Assembly: GCA_010909165.1 (NCBI GenBank)
Contig: MU008188.1
Coordinates: 248,001 to 312,000, forward strand
DNA length: 64,000 nucleotides
From: Anthoceros angustus
Lineage: Eukaryota > Streptophyta > Anthocerotopsida > Anthocerotales > Anthocerotaceae
Direction of reading: 5' to 3'
The notes below the pieces were generated by a model. The model saw only the letters and a program-made list of their open reading frames with translations. It made no database searches and was not told the DNA's origin. Positions within the stretch are counted from its first letter, which is position 1. Each line of letters starts with the position of its first letter. Positions 24,747 through 37,389 of the stretch are shown one piece after another. A program made the translations under genes and the position numbers.

Positions 24747-26953
24747 TCAAGCAGCTCCTAGAGTTCTACATTTCTTCTTCCGTTTTACTAGTCTTTCTGT
24801 CTCGGTTGCTTCCTCCCGATCCGCCACCCCGCCTTTCTGACCGTCCCTTTCCTTCCGCTTCACATGTCCCTCTGTCTCAATTACTTCCTCCCGATCAACC
24901 GCCCCGCCTTTCTTGCCCTTCCTTTCGCCAATTGTTACCACCGCTGTCACAAGGAAATCAATCAGTGTTAGAAACGCTTGAGCCTACGAACACAAAATCT
25001 TGCCAGGTTGCAGCTGAAAAAGAACTTCTGAAAGGGAGCTGGATAACCTGTGTCAGCTGGATAACCATTGGAGACCTGGAGCTCTGGTAGCGACGAGAAT
25101 GCTAATGCCAAAAGTTGCTGCTTCAGGAAAACCTGGATAGCAGAGCAAAGAGTTAGATGCACAGCTTGGCCATGTCATCAATGATCTGGGGATGCGGCGA
25201 GTGACAACCGTCCAACGAGAGTGGGTTGCGGGATAATACTGACAAACCTTCGCAAGCAATTGCCTTGTTTTGACATCATGGATTCTCAAGAATCGATCGA
25301 GACCTGTCAAAAGTAGAATGGAATTGGCATGAGCTTTTCTGTTTCGCACAACTCTGCCCGTAGGCAAGCAAACTCACTACGTAGCTTACCACAGGATGCC
25401 AACAGTGGTAGAGTAGGATGTCGGACAACCGCTCGAATGCTGCCAGCACAACCACCCTTGAAGGAGCCAAAGGATTGCCCTGATAAACACAAATCAGGTT
25501 AGACTCACTGTCAAACCTCACTGGCACACCTTCAGCGAGTAGGCTGCACCACTCGTAGAAAAGTTGCAGTGCACTCTGCTATAAGATGGCATACTCAACA
25601 CCCTCACCAGTCCGCATGTCAAAGCTGCTTATATCCCCGCTTCCAGTCCCTACATAGACTCTAAAACCATCACCCTCATCCACCATAGATGTAATTGGAG
25701 ATTCCCCATGGTCGAAAATAAGTACTGGTCTCCGCTGTGCCTTCACATCATACAAGCGTACCTAATCCAACTGAAATGCTGTAAGTCAGAGAATTTCGGC
25801 CGAGTTGGGCAGCTTGATTAGCCGTGCAACGGATCTCCTGGAAACAAGCAAAGAAGCGAGCAAGTCACCTGATGATAGCCAGTTCCAGCTACTATTTTCT
25901 GACTGTCGCCTCCACACAGGAATGTGACAGCGGTGATGTGAGGACGCGACACCAGTCCAAGCTTGTCTCTTTTCGGCTGTTTAAACCGATCAACTGTGTC
26001 AGAGACGGAGCTACACAGATAATTCACCGTGCTTGCACAAAGGATAGCTACAGGAACCCACCAATTTAGCAGCCCAAACACTTGACCCTGCCTCTAGGTC
26101 CCAAAGCTGAGGATCCGACCCTTTCCTGATCCCAAATCCAGCACACACAGTGAATGCCTCCAATTGCCTCAAAGGAATCGTCAACCCTAGCGTGCAAGGC
26201 CATGCAGCCGGGACGAGAGAGAGAGATCAGTACCCGCCATAGACGGCATGCTTCTCAGCATCATCCACCTTGAGACATAAAACGCCGCCTGTCTCGCACG
26301 CTCTCCACGCACTCACCGAAAGGCTGCCATCCAACGGTCCACCATCATCCGGAATTCCTTGCACGGCCAGAACCCCGTCTCCCGTGCATGTCAGCACAGT
26401 CCTGGCCCTGAAAACACACGAAACCAAGGTCAGTACGGAGCAGGACGCCGGAACGCAGGGCTCAGCGCCACAAGGTGCATAGCCATTGCCCTACCCCGAC
26501 GTGTCGTGGCGGAAGAGGTGCAGACCGCAAGCTCCATCCCCTTCCTCGCCGTGGCCCGCAGCAGGCTGGTCAGAGATCGAAGCAGGCACAGGCAGCTGCG
26601 CCCGCAACGCCCCGGATGCAGCATCCAGAACATCCACCTTCCCATTCTTCCTGGCAACGGCCACCTCCTGGCCGGCCACGGAGATGCGCAGCACGGCCCT
26701 GGAGGTATCGGGCTGGCCCCATCGTGCAACCACCTGCGGCACCGTCCCGGGCCCGGCCGCCTCCACCACTGCAGCCAGAGCAAGAAAAAGAAAAAGAAAA
26801 AGAGTCAGAAACGCGAATGAGCCGCGGCAGCGCCGAGACACGATCTCACTGTCTCGCAATCGCAGCACCTTTAAGGAAGCCCAGCGCGTCGCAGCAGACG
26901 GCGCGGAAGGCGGCGGGGCAGCCCGGCGGCTCCACCTTGGTAGCACGCGGCAT
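24747..26953 (-). CDS. WD40 protein, WDR74/Nsa1-like ribosome biogenesis factor
   Basis: WDR74/Nsa1 is a nucleolar seven-bladed beta-propeller needed for pre-60S ribosomal subunit maturation. On the minus strand the reading starts MPRATKVEPPGCPAAF at 26953 and continues through blades containing VARWGQPDTSRAVLRISVAG, DVLDAASGAL, TVLTCTGDGVLAV, QLWDLEAG and KIVAGTGYHQVRLYD. It then runs through DEGDGFRVYVGTGSGDISS, SIRAVVRHPTLPLLASC and GLDRFLRIHDVKTRQLL. Order and wording match the WDR74 family (GTGYHQVR and GLDR-LRIH are diagnostic). The C-terminus (24950-24747) is a basic-acidic tail made of two similar units of about 22 residues (KGG-DREE-TE-VKRK), like the charged tails that act as nucleolar or AAA-ATPase (NVL) contacts. 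A purine-rich AAAAAG run at about 26777-26803 lies in intron 1. Confidence 0.85.
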
Positions 26954-27211
26954 GGCGATCAAAATTCGTGAAACCCACTTTGGTGACAAGGTGATATATT
27001 TATAGGCCTGTAAAGGCAAAGGAGAGGAGAGGAGCGGAGAGGAAAGGAAAGGAAAGGAAAGGGCGGACCAACGAAAATAACTGACTAGCTAGAGCCTAGC
27101 CCGGGCTGGCGAGGTGCGGTCATGCCGCACCGTCTCCCAGTCTGATCGCGGCGAGAAGCCACTCTGCGGCGCGCGAGCGCATCGCAGCACATCGCAAGCG
27201 CAAGGCGCAAA
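26954..27211. promoter_or_regulatory. Bidirectional promoter region with purine-rich repeat
   Basis: This 258-bp gap separates divergent WDR74-like and CLASP start codons. A GGAGA/GGAAA-type purine tract occupies about 27020-27062. Such GA-rich tracts are common in plant core promoters and leaders; its function here is inferred. Confidence 0.5.
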
Positions 27212-30200
27212 ATGGAAGAAGCAATCGGACAGCTTGCGGCCAAAAACACCAAGCAGCGGATCGCGGGAGTGGAGAAACTCCAGGCGCTCTTGGATCGCGG
27301 CCCGACGGGGCTCACGGCGCAGCATGTGTCGGGCTTGGTGGACATGGCGCTCACGCTCTTGCGGGATAACAATTTCCGGGTGTGCCGGGGCGCGCTGGAG
27401 GCCCTGGCCTCCGCCACGGCTGTGGCCGGGGAGCACCTCAGGCTCCACTTCGGGGCGCTGCTGCCGGCCATCGTGGAGCGGTTGGGGGACGGCAGGCAGT
27501 CCGTGCGGGATGCCGCGCGGCGGCTCCTCCTGGCGCTCATGCAGGTGCTGGAATTGTTGTTGTTGTTGCTGCTGCTGCTGCTGAGATGGATTCCTGGGAG
27601 TAAGATTTGAGCCCGGGCGCGCATCCGCTCCGCAGATCTCTTGCCCTACCATTGTGATCGAAAAGGCGGGAAATTTCGCGTGGTGTCACAAGAATTGGAA
27701 GGTTCGGGAGGAGTTTGCGCGATCAGCCGCTTCTGCCGTGACGCTTTTTGCGCCTGCGGAGCTGCCGTTCCAGCGGCTTCTGCTTCCTAAAGTTACTACC
27801 TGGCTCGCCCTGGCTTGGCTTTTGCGTGGGATGTGCAATGCGGGTTTTTGGATGCCCTCGTCCCCCTCTTGGAATGACTGCTTGAGTTGCGCAGATGGTT
27901 CAATTGCTGGAGGACTCGAACAGCAACGTGCGTGAGGCAGCCATCGTTTGTTTGCAGGTGGATCCACCTTACTTGCCCACGGCCGTGTCCCGCCCGACTC
28001 ATGTCTTTTGAGACTTCTTTAAGTCTTGATTTGAGTGTCTGGGGCACCTTCCAGGAGCTATATCGCCAGGGCGGGGCACAGGTCAGGGACGAACTGCAGC
28101 AACATCAGTTGCGCCCTAGCCAGGTGCATAGTCTGTCTGTTGCTTCCACGATGTGACACCTGCTGCTCTGGGTGGGTGTTTGCAGCCTAATGCATTTGTT
28201 CATGTCAGCAGTCAATCTCCGGAATGTTTGGGCGCAGTTAAAGGATATACTGCAAAGGTTTGATAGAATTGAGCCTGGAAATCGGACTGTCGAAGCTGTG
28301 TTGAGTGAGTTGTCCACATCAGAGCCCAGATCTTCTGTGGGAAGTTATCAGCGAAGTGGTGTGAAAGTGAGGACCAAAGTGGCTGAGGTTTCGGCTTCTG
28401 GTCCGTCCCGTGCAATCCCACTCCTTTTTCCTTCTGCAAGCTTCGCAGTTTCAGCACGCTTATTTCATGCTGCGAATGTAAGTCAAAAATTGTGTTAACT
28501 TGCAAGATACTGTCTGACAGCAGGGGCCAGTTTTTGCAGGCAACATGGATGAACCAACGAGAAAAGTTGCTGCTGTAAAGGTGCAATCGGAGAAAGAACT
28601 GATGAGGGAGATGGAGAAGGCGGCAGGGTTGCTCGCATCAGAACATGATTGGTCCGTACGGATTGCTGCCATGCAACGGATTGAAGGTCTTGTATTGGGA
28701 GGTATTCTTCTCAGTACATACTTTCCCACCCGCAGCTCAGTTTTCTAGGTCAGTTCTTGAACATCCAGACATCTGCTGGATAGTAAGTGTTGTCTGACTT
28801 CTGGCAGCCGCACTGCTCTAAGCTTTTCCATTCTTCTCCTCTTTACCGGGTCGTCTCTTCTTGCGCAGGTGCTGCAGAATATGCATACTTCCCAACACTG
28901 CTGAAGCAGCTTGTAGAACCTCTGAGTGCTCAACTGTCAGATAGGCGCTCCAGTGTCGTGAAGCAGGTAATCTGGTTAGGTATTGTCACATCAATTCACT
29001 CGCGTTTCCTGAAACAGCATCACCTGCACAATCTTTCTTGGGTCAAGCTATCCCGTGTTACCAAGTAGAGTGTCGCTTTAGGTCTCAAGTCATGATTTGC
29101 AGTCATGCCCATTGCTAGAGGTTCCGTTGTATCTCAAAACTGAGAATAACAACACATGTTAGAATCAATTATCAAGCATGCGGAAAAGAGGTGGTAGTCC
29201 AATGCACAGTCCTCAGGAACTGTGGACTTTACCTGTTGGTTGTCAGGTTCTGCCCCCTCTCCGTTTCAGCCTCTGTCAACAGGTTTTGCTTCCCATGTAC
29301 ACCACTCTTGAGCTTATTTGTGTGCAGGTGTGTCATCTACTTGATTTTCTCGCAAAGGAAATGCATACGGATTTTGAGCCTTGCGCAGAAATATTCATAC
29401 CAGTTGGGTGCTTGCCTCATCAACTGCTCTGAGCCTTACCTGAATTCACAGCATGGACCTTTTAAAGTGAACTAGCATTTCTGATGCTTGCAGGCTCTTT
29501 TTAAACTTGTTGTTATCACTGTTCTAGTTATGGCCGAATCAGCAGACAATTGCATCAAAACGGTTAGCTCGTAGGACCCGGGCCATAGCTTGACATTTGG
29601 AATGGACGGTGTTTTTCCCTACTGTATTGAGGGTTACAGGGAACTTGATCATCCGCAGATGCTCCGCCACTGTCAAGTAGCTCGGGTCTATCCTCGGTTA
29701 CTGGATGCTGCAAAAGCTGATCGAAATGCTGTTCTTCGTGCAAGGCAACGTCAGCCATAGCAGACACTGAGACGAGAAATTCTGAACAGTGTTCACATTG
29801 CAGAATTTCTCTCAATTGGTGTGTTCTGACTTGAAATGCTCGTACCATGCAGGTGTTGTGAATACATGGTGTTGATCCTCGAGCAGTGGGCAGATACTCC
29901 TGAATTACAACGGTCGGTTGAACACTTTGAGGATGCTATAAGGTGTTGTACTGCAGATGCTATGGGCGAGGTTTGTTGTGGCTTGTACATCAGACTTAGT
30001 CTTGTCATTGCTTCTCTTGTAGGCCAATTTGTTTAAGGTTCCCTTTTGCAAAATTGTGGTACACTATGTACAAAGTTTTTGCAGGACAGAAGAAATAATT
30101 AACGCGTGATGTCATTTTCAGGTCCGAGCTATTGCAAGGCAGTGTTATCGCCTGTTTAAGAGGATTTGGCCTGATCGGTCCCTTCGCCTTGTTTCTACAT

Positions 30201-33200
30201 TCGACCCAACGATACAAAGAGTAAAACCTAGAAGTGTTAACGAACCACAATTGTCAGAGCAAAGCTACTTTAGTCAATACCTTTTCACTCGATTTAACTC
30301 CACCAGGTACTAGCTGAGGAAGATGGCACTTCTATGAAGCACTCCTATCCCTCAACAATGGATCAGGGTTCGTCAGTCTCAAGGCATCCTGCCAGTCCCA
30401 CGGCCTGTAAGCCTGCTACTGGAAAGGTAGGAGAGCAAGTGGGCAAAGCCAATACAGATCCTCAGTTGTATCCACTTGACGGACTAGAAGGAAGCTTGGA
30501 CTTTGAAGATTTTCTGAGCCAACAGCAGGTGAATTCCAGAGAAAGCATGCTCGATGGTCGGGTTACCTTCAGTGACAAGGGGTTTTGCTTGATGACTGAG
30601 CCTCCAAATGACAGAAGTCGTGGTAAGGGTTATTCGGCAAAAGTTATGTGCTGTATAGATCTAGAGGCTTGACATGGAACCTCCTTTACTCCCGCCTGTT
30701 CCGTCAGGGTAGTATGTCAGTGGTCAATAGCATGACTCCTCTGCTTGCTAGATTAGGTTGAGGGAAGCATTTAGCACAGCGGTATCAAGAAGTAGAGCCG
30801 AAAAGCTCTGTGTTCCCGTAAGTTATGAAGTGCGTGGAATGCATAAACACACCACTCGTCTCATTCACTCCCACCGTTTTCTGTGTGTGATGAAGTGGGT
30901 GGAAGTGGAAGTCATTGTGGAACTAGCGCTCCAGCTCCGTATCTATGTGATCGTGACTCTTCTCAGTCTGGTTCAGCACGTGCTATAGGTCAGGGGAGCG
31001 TGCAAGCATCCTCCTTGTGTAGTGCTACTTCAGACTCAGCAACTATTCCCAGCTCAGAGAATGCTGGGGCACGGGGCTGCCGAGCTTCAGGAGTTGAGAG
31101 AGTTTATAAATTCAAGGGCTCTGCAAAAGGGGACTCCAGTAGTTCAAGCCAGTTCGGCAGTTCAGTGTGTGGAAGCAATGATGGGCAAGGAATGGGGCCT
31201 TCGGCAAAAAGGATGCCTGGCTTTCAAAGGCCTCTGCTTAGGACATCGGGATCTGGGACATCTTCGAATCAGGATGAGAAGCAGGTTGTTGTCTTTGGTG
31301 CATTCGGGCAAGTACACAGCTACCCTGAAGGTCTGATCTCCTTGAAGAGCACATTGTGTGAAGGACTAAGCATGCGTTCAGACTGGTCAGCAAGAGTAGC
31401 AGCTTTCAATTTCCTGAAGAAGCTGTTGCAACAAGGGCCAAGGGGCGTGCAGGAGGTTGCACAGAGCTTCGACAAGGTCATGAAGTTGTTCTCTGAGCAC
31501 CTAGATGATGCACATAATCGAGTTGCTGAAGCTGCTCTTTCTGCTTTGATGCATCTCGTGCCTTCCTGCCAAAAGCCTTTGGAAGGCTATCTTGAGCGCA
31601 TTCTGCCCAGCGTGTTTGCAAGGCTGGTGGATTCAAAGGCACCAACTCGCCAGCTTGGCTCTCTAGCTCTAGAAGTATTTGCAAGCATTTACACCATCGA
31701 CACACTCCTGCCGGCTCTGCTTCGCTCGCTGGATGAGCAGCGCTCTGCAAAGGCTAAAGGGGCAGTCATAGACTTTGCAGCCGCAGGTTTTTCCAAAATG
31801 TCTCCAATTGGCGGGTTTAATGGTCATCTCAAGCTTTGGTTGTGTAAGCTAGCAGCCCTTGCACATGACAAGAGCCCTCGGCTAAAAGAAACTGCTCTCA
31901 CAGGCATCATATCTGTATACAACTACTTTGATTCTGCATCTGTGTTGAACTTTGTTTTGGGCCTACCGATTGAAGACCAGAGTGTGCTCCGTCGAGCACT
32001 GAAGCAATATACACCTCAGATTGAAGTTGACCTTCTCACCCACATGCAGAGTCGGTGTCAACGATCAAAGGCTAAGCAAGGCAATGATCAGGCAGAATCA
32101 CCTCCACTGACAAGTCAGAAACAAGTGCCAAGGGGAACGTCAAGAGCCTCATCAGGATTCTCGACTGGAGTTGGAACACCAATGTCTTCAGGGTCAGCAA
32201 GCATTTCAAGCAGACGGGATGCTTCACAAGCAGAATCGGAGTATCTGGAATTCCAGCAGACCAGTCACCTAGGGAAGTCCAATTGTAGACCACTTTCAAG
32301 GGGCTTTGATCGCCTGTCTAATGCTGGATGGACAAAGGATGAATCACATGGGTTTGTTGAAGTTCCAGAACCAACTGAAGAAATTCGGGGTAGTCTGCGG
32401 TCAAGCGAGCAAGAAATGGAGGATGACTCTATTATGCCTGTTCTTGATTTCCAAGGGTTGGCTAGCAGTGAGCACATCCTACTGAAATCAGATCTTGAAG
32501 GGAGGCAGATGCAGTCGAAAAATGAGACCAAATTTGGAGAGAAGACAATCAAAATCTCACTAGTCAAGTCCCTTGCGCATGACGTTCTATCCTTTTTGCC
32601 GAAAAAGGTATCCCACATGAGACTTCGTTATCTGTTATCTTCAGACACCTGGAGGAAGTCTTAAGTTTTGTGGATGAGGTACTTATTGTTCTGGGCTTTG
32701 TACGGAATCATGCTTTTAGATGTCGTCTTGGTGCAAGGAGAAGGCTCCAGATGAGAAATGTGAGATTCTCCAGGAGTTTCTCCGGCTTTCACGTGCAAAA
32801 CACTCATCAATCTGGTCTCAGGTGCGACCTCGGAAGGATGCATGATTGTGGGTTGTATCCTCCTCTGCCTGGTCAACGAACAGTTTTGGCCTGAAAGTGG
32901 GACTTCCCTGCTGTTCAGCACTTGAAGCAGATGTTGACAGTGGTTCTTGAGGCCTTGGCTGATCCAGATGCTGATGTGAGGGAGCTTGACCTATTGGTCG
33001 TACTCGAGTTGGTGAAAAACCAGGTTAGTGCAAGTCAGTTTTAGTCTTCCCGTGATCGATAAAGAGGTGCTGACCAATGTTTACTCACGGAATGCTCTGG
33101 GTGAAGAGGGAGCTGATGTGTTGATCTTGATCTTTAGCTTTGTCTCAGCCGAGTGTCCTGTATTGATGACAAATGCTGGTGTTTTTTGCAGGGCGATATA

Positions 33201-34161
33201 CTGAAAGATGCCACAGAGGCTTTGTTTGAGAAACTGCTACCATTGACCCACGACCCGTCTGCGAAGGTGAGGAATTTAGGTGTGATATTTTTGTGTGAGA
33301 CTGTGGCGGGCATGATGAAATGGTGAGTGACGCTTGTTGTCAGTCTGACGGACGTGTTTATGTCATGGTGTGTTGGATGTGGTAGATGACGGTAAGGGTG
33401 ATGGAAAGCTTGTGGTTTGCAACTTGTGACACAGGTGTGCCGTGCAGCTGAGAATAGCCTGTCTACGGTGCTGGCTTGTTTTGACCCTCAGCGATGCCTT
33501 GAGGTGAAGGAATAATGCAAGTAACTGTTTTGGGGCTTAGAAATACACGAGCATGGGTTTTGAATGTGACGTGATGTTTAACGACAGGTGATGGTAGACC
33601 AACTGCGCAGGAAAAGGCAGAAGCATTTAGTGGCTTGCATCAGGTCTTTGACAAAGGTGAAGACAATGTACATGGCGGCACTGGCCCTTTGGTTTGATTT
33701 GAAAACAGCTGCTGGTAACATGGATGACTTGGTTTGTACAGCTGATTGGTCGTGTTGTGAGCGAGGACCTCATCGGGCAGTTGCACTCTGTCTTGCCTGC
33801 ATTATTTGATGCTTTTGGAAACCAGAGTGCGGACGTTCGCAAGGTACTATTTGGTTGACGGCGATTTGGGCTTTTGTTGGCTAGATGAAGGTGCTAACGA
33901 GGGGCCTTGTTGTAGCAGGCTGTGGTGTTCTGCCTTGTAGAGATGTACATTGCTCTCGGGAAATCCTTAGTTCCCTACCTTGGGAGCCTGAGCAGCACTC
34001 AATTGCGGCTGGTGACCGTGTATGCAAACCGAATATCTCAGGTTTGTGTGCCACCTACCCTGCGTACTCCTCTTGTGTGACAGGCTGAAGATGGGAATGT
34101 GTTGACCAGGAGTATGACTGTGATGCATAGGCTAGGAGCGGATTGGCAGCGGCTGCAGTGA
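27212..34161 (+). CDS. CLASP: CLASP microtubule-associated protein (TOG-domain)
   Basis: CLASP binds microtubule plus ends and cortical arrays through TOG (HEAT-like) domains and promotes rescue and array organisation. Exon 1 (27212 to about 27543) encodes MEEAIGQLAAKNTKQRIAGV through ERLGDGRQSVRDAARRLLL, the N-terminal TOG. Further short exons give REEFARSAASAVTLFAP, the second TOG (SEKELMREMEKAAGLL, DWSVRIAAMQRIEGLVLGG, LLKQLVEPLSAQLSDRRSSVVKQ, VIAESADNCIKT, RCCEYMVLILEQWAD) and CYRLFKRIWPDRSLRL. The large exon ending near 32608 holds a Ser-rich linker and the third TOG (DWSARVAAFNFLKKLLQQGP to VLRRALKQYTPQIEVDLL). Exons at 32.9-34.1 kb give the C-terminal TOG-like region, ending VFCLVEMYIALGKSLVPYLG, RLVTVYANRISQ and a short tail to TGA at 34159-34161. 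Order and content match plant CLASP throughout. Confidence 0.92.
27553..27585 (+). repeat. TTG/CTG triplet run in CLASP intron 1
   Basis: A run of TTG then CTG triplets follows directly after the exon 1 donor (ATGCAG|GTGCTG). It appears to be intronic; reading through it gives poly-Leu and then a stop. Confidence 0.6.
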
Positions 34162-34773
34162 GGGATGTAGTAAGTTGATACGAGATAGGGATAGATGCGA
34201 GTTGTAATCTCTGTTTGGAAAGGCTTGACATCTATTCTATGCTGCCGCAGCGGCGGTGAGTTTTAGACGTTTTTATAGGTACCCTAGTCGCTTCTTGTTA
34301 TGTATCAAATTTATCCAATAGTGCTTCAGTTGTTCTGTATGGTATGCGGTGAGAGAGTAGCACACTTTGAGTAACACTTGCGTACGAGAGGTGAAGAAGC
34401 AAATATCCATTTGTCGGGGCATGTGCTGCAGTAGCAGAATGTGAGTGGGGAGTGGCATTGCAGAGGCAGCGGGGGGTGGTTGCAGGCTCCAGCCTCCAGC
34501 TTCCTCCTCGTTCTCGCCATCACCATCGCCATCGCCCGCCCTCGTGAACAGGGTGGAGCAGCGCATGGAGCAAAATGATTCGAGTATGTCTCTTCTCAGC
34601 CGGCGGGGGTCAGGCACGTGTGGTACTTGCGCAAGAGAGGCAGGAGCGAGGTCGGTGAGTCTCGAAATGCCTTGGACTGACGTGCTTGGGTTGGCGAGTA
34701 TGCAGAGTATGGAAGTCGGCATTTCCTGGTAGACGACGCAGGCGTCTTTTTCTCGTCTGCAGCGGTGACCGTG
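34162..34773. other. CLASP to acid phosphatase intergenic region
   Basis: No protein-coding gene is convincing here. An open stretch at 34445-34654 followed by a GTGAGT donor and a TCTGCAG acceptor at 34762 could be a non-coding leader exon of the phosphatase. The frames do not join cleanly. Confidence 0.4.
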
Positions 34774-35710
34774 ATGGTGTCGTCCGCGGCTATTGTGGCC
34801 ATCGTGCTTATGTCGCTGGTGGTCACCCTGGGGCTGGTGCTGGGATCATGCGAGATGCAGCAGCAGCAGCCCCTGGCCGAGCCTGGGCATGACATCGCCT
34901 GCCGCTCCTTCGTCATCAACGCGGAGCTGGGGAATCTGCGAGGATGGATTGTGCCCGAGGAGTGCGAGCAGTACGTTAGCCAGTACGTGGAGAGCAAGCA
35001 GTACCCCGCAGACATCGCAGGAGCTACCCAGGCGGCGTATCAGTTTCTGCTCGACTCCGCCGTGAAGCCCGACGGCCTGGACGTCGTCGTGCTGGACATC
35101 GACGAGACCTCGCTCTCCAATCTGCCCTACTATCGCAAGCACCACTACGGGTACGTTTTGTGATCCCTTTCGTCCGTCTTGTGAGTTGCCGTTGGCCGCC
35201 ATGTCTCACTCCGCCCCGGATGCGGCAAATGCAATTGCAGCGCCGAGGTGTACAACGAAACCCTGTGGAACGAGTGGGTGGCGGAAGCAAGCGCGCCTCC
35301 CATAGCAAGCACTCTGCGGCTGTACCAGGAGCTGGCTGCGTCGGGATGGGGCCTGGTGTTCCTCACCGGCAGGCCCGAGAGCCAGAGGAATGACACGACG
35401 CGCAACCTGCTGGAGGCGGGCTACCATGGCTGGACTGACCTCATTCTGAGGTGAGTGCTGTGTTGAGGTCTCATTGCCGTGATCTGAAGCGCTGACGGGT
35501 GCGTCGTGCGCAATCAACTCTTGCTGCTGCAGATCGGAGACGGAGCACGGCCTGAACGCTCACGACTACAAGTCGAGGCGCAGAAGCCTGCTGGAAGCGC
35601 AGGGGTACCGCGTGTGGACCAGCCTGGGCGATCAGTGGAGCGACTTGAGCGGGCCGGCGGCAGGCAACCGCACCTTCAAGCTGCCCAACCCTTTGTACTT
35701 CATCTTCTAG
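34774..35710 (+). CDS. HAD class B acid phosphatase (VSP-like)
   Basis: HAD-superfamily acid phosphatase of the plant vegetative-storage-protein/class B group, acting on phosphomonoesters, probably in the secretory pathway, vacuole or wall. Three exons (34774-35150, 35241-35450, 35533-35710) give 254 aa, the usual size. A hydrophobic N-terminal segment of about 24 residues (VAIVLMSLVVTLGLVLGSC) is a signal peptide or anchor. All four catalytic motifs are present: VVLDIDETSLSN (DxDxT), VFLTGRPESQRNDT (motif II), HDYKSRRR (Lys of motif III) and SLGDQWSDLSG (acidic motif IV). The start is set at the first ATG after the acceptor at 34762; an upstream spliced exon could extend it. Confidence 0.88.
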
Positions 35711-36016
35711 AGGAGTGTGGGGGCTTCCGGCTCCTGCCCGAGAGAGATTACAGGCGCGTGGTTAGGGAATGGAAATTCGAATGTTATGCATCGACGCTGG
35801 CGGACAAGTCGAAGTACGTAGATGCACCCCTGATTCTGAATATTTGATTTCTGCTGCCCCCTCTCATAATGAAGCCACGCAGGCCACAGTGACGGCAATT
35901 TGTCGTCTTTTCTCTTCCTACTTCTCCTCTGCTGCCGTAGCTTCGTTTCCTTCCCGCTCTCGCCTCGCCCGCTCTCGCTCGCTCCCGTCTGGTGCTCTGC
36001 TCTGTTCTTGCTCGCC

Positions 36017-37054
36017 ATGGACGTGACGGCGGAAAAGGAAGAGGGCGGCGGAGAGGTGGTGCTATACCACGAGGTGCAGGAGTCTCGGCTGTGCGCGGTG
36101 CATTGCATCAATTCGGCGCTGCAGGGGCCCTACTTCACGGAGGTGGATCTGGCGGCGCTGGCGGAGGATCTCGACCAGCAAGAGCGGCAGATGATGCTGG
36201 AGGGAGGGCTAGGGGAGGAATCGCCGGCCTACCTGCGCTTCATGGCGGAGGACTCCTCCAACGTGGCGGCCGACGGCAATTTCAGCATCCAGGTGCTCAA
36301 GAGCGCGCTGGAGGTGTGGAACCTGCAGTGCGTGTCGCTGGACTCGGACTCGGCCGAAGCGCACCAGGCGCGCGCGCAGCCCGAGCAGCAGGCCGCCTTC
36401 ATCTGCCACCTCGAGGCGCACTGGTTCGCCATCCGCAAGGTGGCCTCGGAGTGGTACAACTTCAACAGCCTGTATCCGGCGCCGCTCCACCTCTCCGCCT
36501 TCTATCTGGCCGCCTACCTCGACACCCTCAAGGCCGACGGCTGGAGCATCTTCCTAGTGCAAGGCAATCTCCCAACGCCCGCTGCAGCTCCTTCCCCGTC
36601 CGCCGCCGACCCCCACGCCTTCGGCCGCTGGATTTCTCCGCAACAGGCTCGCCAGGCTCACCGGGATTGGAACCAGCGCCGGAACCAGGAGCAACAGCAA
36701 CAGGATCAGGAGCAGCAGCAGCTGGACGCCGCCATCGCCGCCAGTCTCAAGGGTTCTTCTTCTCTGCAATCGCCTGCTCCTCAGCTCCTCCCGGTCTACT
36801 CTCTCTCTCTTAAACCCTTGCCTTCCTGATTGAGCCTGCCTGCTGCTGCATTCCACGCCTAGCGCCTTACCTTCTCCCTGGTTCACCAGCCGCCTGCTGT
36901 AGATGTCGCTGAGGACGAGGAGCGCGACCTGGCGGCAGCCATTGCGGCCAGCTTGAGTGAAAGCGCGCCACCGGATCCGGCCGCACTCGCGCGGGCTCTT
37001 GCGCAGTCCTTCTACTCAGCTGCGAGTGCTGGCCAACTGCCTCCGCCGCCCTAG
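36017..37054 (+). CDS. Josephin-domain deubiquitinase (ataxin-3-like) with UIMs
   Basis: Ataxin-3-type cysteine protease that cleaves ubiquitin chains. Exon 1 (36017-36793) contains the Josephin domain: the Gln and nucleophile Cys in YHEVQESRLCAVHC (Gln21, Cys26), the catalytic His in LEAHWFAIRKV and the Asn in WYNFNSLYPAP. It is followed by a Gln-rich stretch and a first ubiquitin-interacting motif (QLDAAIAASLKG). Exon 2 (36890-37054) holds a second UIM (EERDLAAAIAASLSES) and a Pro-rich end. The donor at 36794 joins the exons in phase for a 313-aa protein, close to plant ataxin-3 homologues. An in-frame upstream ATG at 35900 would add a Leu/Pro-rich leader but precedes the conserved family start. 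The Gln run is interrupted by Asp and Glu. Confidence 0.9.
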
Positions 37055-37389
37055 ACTCCTGATACTCCTCTATTTGTACGCGTATCATGGCACTCGAAAC
37101 GGAACGCTACGCTCGACCCCTTGGCCCGTCTCCAGCAGCTCAGGTATAGACCTCCTCATCACTTAAACAAACTTCTCCTTGTGTCCTTACAAAATTCTGT
37201 CTCGACTGATGGCGCCATCACCGCAACTGATGCCAGATCCAGCTCGTCTCCTCGTTTGCGGCTGTCCTACCTGTCAGAAGACGCTACTACGCTCTTTATT
37301 GGGGCTCTTGTCCTGCTTACCTGTTTACTACAAATGGTCGTGGTTTCCACGAGATTTTGCTAAACTACAATGGTTCTTCAATTACATCA
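37055..37389. other. Convergent intergenic region
   Basis: Only 335 bp of presumed 3' UTR from both flanking genes; nothing else recognised. Confidence 0.35.

Noticed and set aside
26475-27005. Plus-strand open frames near 26.4-27.0 kb
   Set aside because: They are shadows of GC-rich first exons of the WDR74-like gene on the minus strand.
34445-34732. 95-codon plus-strand frame before the acid phosphatase
   Set aside because: It is low-complexity and does not splice in phase with the phosphatase; kept only as a possible leader exon.
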